A stretch of 64,000 nt of DNA from Planctomycetota bacterium. Lineage in GTDB: Bacteria; Planctomycetota; Phycisphaerae; Phycisphaerales; UBA5793. The first letter of the stretch is position 1. Each line of letters starts with the position of its first letter. The position numbers and the translations under genes are program-made. The notes under the pieces were generated by a model. The model was not told where the DNA came from. It ran no database searches and worked only from the letters and a program-made list of their open reading frames with translations. The stretch spans positions 49,449 through 113,448 of the forward strand of contig CAUJHZ010000070.1 in NCBI GenBank assembly GCA_963205185.1. Direction: 5' to 3'. Shown piece after piece: positions 58,747-64,000 of this stretch.

Positions 58747-59166
58747 ATGGAACACGCAAAAAACGAGTCTCGGGGCTGGTGTCGGGAGTGCGAATCGATC
58801 ATGCCGGGCTCGGATTCTGGCGACGGCGATGAGCTGCTCTGCGCCGTCTGCGGCAGTGCGATGGTGAGGGAGCCGGACATGACGCCGCATCAGCGGGCCC
58901 TGTGGAAGTTCATCGAGTGGCAGCGTGGCGTGATGGCTCGCGGGGAGTGGGGGCCGTCGCCTGGCGGGGCCGCGTCGGAGTTGAAGTGTGCCAGAGCCAC
59001 GGTGGACGATCTCGCTCGCGGCGGCGTGCTGGAGAAGATCGAGTACAACGCCGACGGCTTCAAAGTCATCATCATCTCGTCTCGCTCGATCGAGCGTGCG
59101 AAGGACAACATGCGGCGCACGGGCCGCTGGATGGGCATCACTGGAGTGCATCATGAGTACGAATGA
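58747..59166 (+). CDS. Zinc-ribbon and winged-helix protein of the element
   Basis: Residues about 10-40 form a zinc ribbon (W-C-R-E-C and, 17 residues on, L-L-C-A-V-C-G). Residues 45-120 resemble a winged helix of LexA/MarR type (TPHQRALWKFIEWQRGVMAR, AASELKCARATVDDLARGG, VLEKIEYNADGFKVIIIS). This suggests a DNA-binding regulator of element genes. The start at 58747 fits the promoter spacing. It overlaps the next gene by 14 bp. 139 residues. Confidence 0.7.
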   Translation: MEHAKNESRGWCRECESIMPGSDSGDGDELLCAVCGSAMVREPDMTPHQRALWKFIEWQRGVMARGEWGPSPGGAASELKCARATVDDLARGGVLEKIEYNADGFKVIIISSRSIERAKDNMRRTGRWMGITGVHHEYE

Positions 59167-59365
59167 CGGAGTGGTCGAGACGGTGGGCTTGTGGACGCTG
59201 CAGAAGGTGGGTGAAGTGCTCGGCGGCGTGCATAAGCGCACGGTGCAGCGGATGATTCATCGCGGCGAGTTGCCTCCTGTGGTGAAAGTGGGACGTCGCC
59301 CGTGCCTGCCGATTGCGGATGTTCTCGCGTACATCGAGCGATTGAAGGGAGGGCGTCGATCATGA
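59153..59365 (+). CDS. Excisionase-like helix-turn-helix protein
   Basis: A 70-residue protein with a MerR/Xis-type HTH: LWTLQKVGEVLGGVHKRTVQ, RMIHRGELPPVVKVGRRPCL, ending in PIADVLAYIERLKGGRRS. Such DNA-binding proteins bend DNA to favour excision. It overlaps the integrase start by 4 bp (ATGA at 59362-59365), so the two are translationally coupled, as usual for xis-int pairs. Confidence 0.8.
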   Translation: MSTNDGVVETVGLWTLQKVGEVLGGVHKRTVQRMIHRGELPPVVKVGRRPCLPIADVLAYIERLKGGRRS

Positions 59366-60657
59366 TGAGCGTCTTCAAGCGTCGTCGTCGTCGCGGCGGC
59401 AAGGTGCGGATCGCGAGGACATACACGGGCAAGTACACGGTCGGGGATGATGCAATGGTGCGAACCGTCGCGCTGCGTGTGACGGACAAAGGTGTCGCGC
59501 TGGAGCGGCTTCGAGAGATCGTCCGCAAGGAAGAGCGCCGGCGCCACGGGCTTGATCCATCGGAGCAGGATGCAAAGCGGGCCGCACTGACGATGCGTGA
59601 GCATCTGGCGGCGTTCGTGGCGGATCTCAAGGCTCGAGGCCGCGGCAATCAGTACCGGCTGCATGTGACGGGCCGCGTGGGCCGCTTGATCGACGAATGC
59701 GGATGGACGATGCTGCGTGATGTGACGGCGGAGTCGTTCCAGTCCTGGCGGAGTCGGCAGAGCATGTCGGCAAAGACGCTGAACGAGTATCTTGCCGCGA
59801 TCAAGGCGCTGCTCGCATGGCTCGGATTGAAGCACGATAACCCGCTGGCCAATGTGCGGACGGTCGAAGTGCGGGGGCGTGAGACGTTCGAGCGTCGAGC
59901 GCTGACTGAGGATGAGTGCATGCGGCTCCTCGATTCGGCGGGGCCGCGTCGAGTCGTGTACCTGGCGGCGCTGCTGACGGGCTTTCGTCGCGGGACGCTG
60001 TGCGCTCTGCGCTGGGGGCACGTGCATCTCGATGACGGCTCGCCTCGGATCGTCGTGCCGGCGGCGCTGATGAAGAATCGCCTCGGCCACGTCGCTCCCT
60101 TGCGTGATGACCTGGCGGATGCGCTGCGTTCGATTCGTCCTGAGGCCGCTGCTGACGGCCTGAGCGTCTTCGGCGATCTGCTGCCTCGCTACGGCACGGA
60201 CTTCCTCCAGAGCGATCTGGAGCGGGCAGGCGTGGCCGTGGAGGACGATCTCGGTCGTCGAGTGGACTTCCACGCGCTGAGGCACACTGCGGCAACGCTG
60301 GCGGCTTCTACGGGCATCCACGGGCACGTGCTGCAAGGCTTCACCGGCCATCGCACAGCGAGCCAGGCGGCGCGATACTCGCACGTCGGGGTGGAGCCGG
60401 TGCGTGCGCTGGTCGAGCGCATGCCGCGCTTCGATGTCGAGGGCGGCGGTGGAAGTGGGAATGGAAAAGGGACACCAATAGGGACCTGTGGAAGTGTCCC
60501 GGAGCGTCCAATTGTGTCCGAATGTGTCAGGGGTGGGCGTGGAGCCGAATTGCCGAAAACCTCGGAAAACCTGCGGGAAATCGCGGGAAATCGGCGGTTT
60601 CACGTGCGAAAACGAAAAGCGTCCCGTAGGGGATTTGAACCCCTGTTACCAGGATGA
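59362..60657 (+). CDS. Tyrosine recombinase (integrase) of the element
   Basis: Site-specific recombinase of the phage integrase family. A SAM-like core-binding domain (about 75-165) precedes the catalytic domain with R in TGFRRGTLCALRWGHV, H-x-x-R in FHALRHTAATLAA, H in GFTGHRTASQAARY and nucleophile Tyr in ARYSHVGV. The ATG at 59362 has GGGAGGG 8 nt upstream. In the integrated state it has 431 residues and ends LLPG, within the tRNA-Glu gene. The last codons cross the 29-bp core; after excision the frame continues into 58258-58443 for 61 residues (488 in total). Confidence 0.93.
   Translation: MMSVFKRRRRRGGKVRIARTYTGKYTVGDDAMVRTVALRVTDKGVALERLREIVRKEERRRHGLDPSEQDAKRAALTMREHLAAFVADLKARGRGNQYRLHVTGRVGRLIDECGWTMLRDVTAESFQSWRSRQSMSAKTLNEYLAAIKALLAWLGLKHDNPLANVRTVEVRGRETFERRALTEDECMRLLDSAGPRRVVYLAALLTGFRRGTLCALRWGHVHLDDGSPRIVVPAALMKNRLGHVAPLRDDLADALRSIRPEAAADGLSVFGDLLPRYGTDFLQSDLERAGVAVEDDLGRRVDFHALRHTAATLAASTGIHGHVLQGFTGHRTASQAARYSHVGVEPVRALVERMPRFDVEGGGGSGNGKGTPIGTCGSVPERPIVSECVRGGRGAELPKTSENLREIAGNRRFHVRKRKASRRGFEPLLPG
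60614..60642. repeat. Right attachment site, 29-bp direct repeat
   Basis: Identical to 58229-58257. It covers the 3' end and T-arm of tRNA-Glu (antisense) and the integrase codons for KASRRGFEP. Confidence 0.93.
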
Positions 60658-60693
60658 GAACCTGGCGTCCTAGGCCGACTAGACGAACGGGAC
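60620..60693 (-). tRNA. tRNA-Glu (anticodon CUC)
   Basis: On the minus strand all parts of a 74-nt cloverleaf are present: acceptor GTCCCGT/ACGGGAC, D-arm GTCT/GGAC, anticodon stem CCAGG/CCTGG around TTCTCAT (anticodon CTC), T-arm AGGGG TTCAAAT CCCCT, and discriminator G. CCA is not encoded. It is the integration target of the adjacent element; the integrated DNA restores the 3' end. Confidence 0.95.
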
Positions 60694-60913
60694 GTGCGGC
60701 AGTTGCGTACTGGGGGAGAGTGTATTCTGGCGACGCGCCCGGAGCCAGCCCCGCCGATTTCCGCCGGAGGTCAGCATCGCCGCGCATCCATGCCGGTATC
60801 ATACTCCGTTGCTGCGCGCATCTGGTGGGCGCGGATTCAATTCAACCTCGCTGCTTCGCGGCTGGCGCACCAGCCGCCGCTTCGCCTCGTCCGTTTTTCA
60901 AGGAGAATACCAA

Positions 60914-63622
60914 GTGGCCCGACATTCGACTCTCAGCAAAGGCGCACCGATCACTCTCGCCGCGTGCGCTGCGATCTTCGCCTTCGCGACCGGCGCCAGC
61001 GCCGGCGATGACTTCCCGCCCTTTGACAAGGTCAGCGAGGGCTACACCAAGGTTATCTCCACCGCCGACGGCAGCGCGTCGATGTACACCATCTACCGCA
61101 ACGGCGACGAGAACCAGTTGCTCGCCGAACTGCCGCGCAACTTCGAGGGCAAGCGCTTCTTCGCGGCCGTGTCCATCGCGGGCGGCAGCTACTTCACCGG
61201 CTGGCAGTGGAACGAGATGTACTGCTACTGGCGGCGCATCAACGACCAGCTCGTCCTCATGCAGCCCGAACTCCAGTACCAGGCGCGCGGCGACAGCGAG
61301 ATCAAGTCATCCGTCGAGCGCACCTACTCCGATCGCGTCATCCTCGCCGTGCCCATCGTCAGCATGGGCCCCGGCGGCGGACCGGTCATCGACCTCGATG
61401 CGCTGCTCGTGGGCCAGTCGGGCCAGTTCGCCCTGCCGCTCAACCCGCGCCTGACCACCATCAAGAACTGCAAAGCGTTCCCCGAGAACATCGAAGTGTC
61501 CTTCGAGGGCCCGGGCCAGGACGGCCGCCTCACCGACATCTACTACTCGCTGAGCAACGTGCCCCGCACCGACTACCAGCCGCGCGAGGCCGACGAGCGC
61601 ATCGGCTACTTCATGACCGTCTTCAAGGACTTCGCCAAGGACAGCGATGACGGCAAGCAGTTCGTCCGCTACATCAACCGCTGGAACGTCAAGAAGCGCG
61701 ATCCCAATCTCGCGCTCAGCCCGCCCGAAAAGCCCATCATCTTCTACCTCGAGCACACGGTGCCCGTCAAGTACCGCCGCTACGTGCGCGATGGCATCCT
61801 CGAATGGAACAAGGCCTTCCGCGAGATCGGCATCGACGGCGCCATCGAAGTCCGCCAGCAGGACGCCAAGACCGGCGCCTACATGGACCTCGATCCCGAA
61901 GATGTCCGCTACAACTTCTTCCGCTGGATCACCTCGGAAGACGCCTTCGCCATGGGCCCGAGCCGGGCGAATCCGGAGACGGGCGAGATCCTCGACGCGG
62001 ACATCATCTTCGACGACTCGATGATCCGCTACTACGCACTGAACTATCAGCAGATGATCGCCCAGGTTCCCAAGGAAGACGCGAGCCCGGAGACCATGCA
62101 GTGGGTCGCCGACCACCCGCACTGGGACCCGGCGAACTACCTGCGCCATACCGCTGACCAGTCGCAGTCGCCTTCCGGCCTGCCGCAGGGCGATCACCAC
62201 GGCGTCATGTTCGCCAAGGACAACACCAACCCCGGCTCCATGCTCGAGCGCATGGTGCAGAAGAACCGCCGCTGCGACATGGCCGTCGGCAAGGCGCACC
62301 AGATGAACCTCGCGCGCCTCGCCATGTCCGCCCGCATGAACCCGCGCAGCTACAGCGACACCGATCTCATCGACGGCCTGCCCGAGAAGTTCGTCGCGCA
62401 GGTCATCAAGGAAATCGTCACCCACGAAGTCGGCCACACGCTGGGCCTGCGCCACAACTTCAAGGCCTCCACCTGGAAGTCGCTTGAAGAGATCAATGCC
62501 GGCGTCGGCGAAGCCCAGGTCGGCTCAGTCATGGACTACAACCCGCTCAATCTGGCGCCCGACGGCGCCGAGCAGGGCGACTGGGTGACGCCCGTCATCG
62601 GCCCCTATGACTTCTGGGCCATCGAGTACGGCTACACGCCCGACGAGAAGAAGCTGCCCGAGATCGCCGGCCGCGTCGCCGAAGCCGGTCTGCAGTACGC
62701 CACCGACGAAGACGCCGCCGGGCCCGACCCGCTTGTGCGCCGCTTTGACCTCGGCGCTGATCCGATCAACTACGGCAAGCGGCAGATCGAACTCGTGCAC
62801 AAACTGCGCGGCGAACTGCTCGACCGGGCCGTCAAGGACGGCGAGCCGTGGTACCCCGCCCGTCAGTTCTTCAACATGCTCCTCTACCAGCAGGCCGGCT
62901 CGGTCAGCATGGTCAGCCGGTTCATCGGCGGCACCTACGTCAATCGCGATCGCAAGGGCGATCCGAACGCCCGCCCGCCGATGATCCCCGTCGAGGCCGC
63001 GCGCGAGCGCGAGGCCTTCAAGTTCGTCGTCGAGAACGCCTTCCGCGATGAAGCGTTCGGCCTGACGCCCGAACTGCTCGCGTATCTGGCCACCGACAAG
63101 CAGAGCCACTGGGACAACTACTCCGGCAGCCCCGAGTTCCCCGTGCACGACACCGTCATGGGCGTGCAGCGCGGCGTGCTGCTCACGTTGATGAATCCGA
63201 CGATCCTCAGCCGCGTGTACGACAACGAGTTTCTCGTCCCGGAGAATCAGGACGCCTTCACGCTGCCTGAACTGCTCAACGGCCTGACCGAAGAGATCTG
63301 GAGCGAAGTGCTCCAGTCCAACCCGGCCAACGGCAAGTACACGAACCGCAAGCCGATGATCTCTTCGCTGCGGCGCAACCTCCAGCGCGAGTACATCTCC
63401 AACCTCATCGACCTCAACGAGATCGACGGCAGTTGGGGCACGCCCCGCGCCGTGCAGGCCCTCTCCATGGAATGGATGGTCAACCTGCGCGACCGCATCG
63501 ACAAGATCCTCAAGAGCGGCGACGCGAAGAACCTCGACGACTACAGCCGTTCGCACCTGCAGGAATGCCACCAGCGGCTGAGCACCTCGATCGACGCGAT
63601 CAAGACCTACTCAGGCAACTGA
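60914..63622 (+). CDS. Secreted zinc-dependent metalloprotease (DUF5117/DUF4953 type)
   Basis: The GTG start at 60914 has AAGGAG 8 nt upstream and opens a signal peptide (about 1-30). The metzincin-like zinc motif is H504-E-V-G-H508-T-L-G511-L-R-H514, with a candidate Met-turn SVMDYNPLN shortly after. Flanking family blocks are KPIIFYLEHTVPVKYRRYVR then DGILEWNKAFREIG, and DPEDVRYNFFRW. At 902 residues it matches the large zinc-dependent proteases of environmental bacteria that I know under DUF5117/DUF4953. It probably degrades protein outside the cytoplasm. Confidence 0.88.
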   Translation: MARHSTLSKGAPITLAACAAIFAFATGASAGDDFPPFDKVSEGYTKVISTADGSASMYTIYRNGDENQLLAELPRNFEGKRFFAAVSIAGGSYFTGWQWNEMYCYWRRINDQLVLMQPELQYQARGDSEIKSSVERTYSDRVILAVPIVSMGPGGGPVIDLDALLVGQSGQFALPLNPRLTTIKNCKAFPENIEVSFEGPGQDGRLTDIYYSLSNVPRTDYQPREADERIGYFMTVFKDFAKDSDDGKQFVRYINRWNVKKRDPNLALSPPEKPIIFYLEHTVPVKYRRYVRDGILEWNKAFREIGIDGAIEVRQQDAKTGAYMDLDPEDVRYNFFRWITSEDAFAMGPSRANPETGEILDADIIFDDSMIRYYALNYQQMIAQVPKEDASPETMQWVADHPHWDPANYLRHTADQSQSPSGLPQGDHHGVMFAKDNTNPGSMLERMVQKNRRCDMAVGKAHQMNLARLAMSARMNPRSYSDTDLIDGLPEKFVAQVIKEIVTHEVGHTLGLRHNFKASTWKSLEEINAGVGEAQVGSVMDYNPLNLAPDGAEQGDWVTPVIGPYDFWAIEYGYTPDEKKLPEIAGRVAEAGLQYATDEDAAGPDPLVRRFDLGADPINYGKRQIELVHKLRGELLDRAVKDGEPWYPARQFFNMLLYQQAGSVSMVSRFIGGTYVNRDRKGDPNARPPMIPVEAAREREAFKFVVENAFRDEAFGLTPELLAYLATDKQSHWDNYSGSPEFPVHDTVMGVQRGVLLTLMNPTILSRVYDNEFLVPENQDAFTLPELLNGLTEEIWSEVLQSNPANGKYTNRKPMISSLRRNLQREYISNLIDLNEIDGSWGTPRAVQALSMEWMVNLRDRIDKILKSGDAKNLDDYSRSHLQECHQRLSTSIDAIKTYSGN

Positions 63623-63654
63623 CCCGGCCTTGACGTGAGTTGACATGTTTCACC

Positions 63655-63693
63655 ACACGGGCGAAGGACCATCCTTCGCCCGTGTTTGTTTTT
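63655..63693 (+). terminator. Rho-independent terminator of the metalloprotease gene
   Basis: A perfect 14-bp stem (63655-63668 with 63672-63685) with a 3-nt loop is followed by TTGTTTTTG, 32 bp after the stop. Confidence 0.93.
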
Positions 63694-64000
63694 GTAGGTT
63701 CAAATTCGTAGGATCCGCCGTGCGGACCGATTCGGCCCCGTCATCCCGGCGCCGACGGGGATCCAACGCGTAGGTCGGGACAAGGCTCGGCGCAGGCCCG
63801 GCGTCTGCGCGACCATCGCGCGTAAATCGACCGCGAACGGCGTATCGCACGACCAACATGCCGGGCCGCGCTCAAAGCAGCGGTCCCGACCTTGTATCTT
63901 TCCTCTGTGGTCTGATTCGAGTATGACTGTGCCAGTGACAACGACGCCCCGCCGCGCGGCGGGGCGTCGTTGGCCGGTCGGCAGATCGTCCCGACCTCGG
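63694..64000. other. Non-coding end of window with perfect palindrome
   Basis: No gene supported in 307 bp. The motif GGTCGGGAC or its inverse occurs near 63775, 63884 and 63989. A perfect 32-bp palindrome lies at 63940-63971 (arms of 16, beginning AACGACGCCCC); it may terminate transcription from beyond the right edge. Confidence 0.6.

Larger units (their letters stand above)
58258..60642. mobile_element. 2385-bp integrative element in tRNA-Glu
   Basis: The segment between the two 29-bp repeats (one copy counted) carries a regulator, an excisionase-like protein and a tyrosine integrase, all on the plus strand with the integrase against the tRNA. No replication, conjugation or cargo gene is seen. 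Its left 490 bp holds an integrase tail fragment and strong hairpins. Confidence 0.9.

Noticed and set aside
1..64000. CRISPR array, rRNA genes, insertion sequence with transposase, polyketide or phage structural clusters
   Set aside because: None was seen on reading the sequence; the only recombinase is the tRNA-Glu element integrase.

Overview
The window is high-GC DNA with tightly packed genes and frequent same-strand operons. Its content points to a planctomycete, most likely of the Phycisphaerae. The signs are a DUF6754-type membrane operon, exported beta-helix and beta-propeller proteins, a secreted protein with a CX4CH motif, small stress proteins, and an RNase E/G with a long basic tail. 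The phylum call rests on family recall and composition, not on a marker-gene tree.

Layout, left to right. Positions 1-9725 hold housekeeping genes: the end of a DUF1444 protein, recA, mutS, a trpG/pabA amidotransferase, an outer-membrane barrel, a stand-alone Clp N-domain protein, rpmI-rplT and a GAF-PP2C phosphatase. Positions 9990-19994 (minus strand) hold a compact operon of uncharacterised membrane proteins with a MutL-like ASKHA ATPase, next to a lipoprotein and nadB. A GxxExxY nuclease-fold gene flanked by inverted repeats sits inside this operon. Positions 20068-28858 carry exported proteins and two small stress-type genes. Positions 29056-39724 hold mtnP, an orphan DNA methyltransferase, dxr, an RNase E/G, ptsI, a PilZ protein, a lipid-A-synthase N-domain protein and a nucleotide-sugar epimerase.

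Positions 39815-54456 look like a stress and repair island: a glycine-zipper-like stress protein, an atypical response regulator, a QGY-rich BON protein, LigD plus Ku (non-homologous end joining), and a 2236-residue sensor kinase with nine PAS and three GAF domains. A beta-propeller protein, a CPBP protease and apbE follow.

The most notable locus is 58229-60693. A 2385-bp element is integrated in the 3' end of tRNA-Glu(CUC) and bounded by 29-bp direct repeats. It carries only a zinc-ribbon/winged-helix regulator, an excisionase-like protein and a tyrosine integrase. The integrase reading frame runs through the attachment core. In the integrated state it ends four codons later, inside the tRNA. 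In the excised circle the same frame would continue for 61 codons encoded at the opposite end of the element, so integration would exchange the recombinase C-terminus. A large secreted metzincin-type metalloprotease and a strong terminator close the window.
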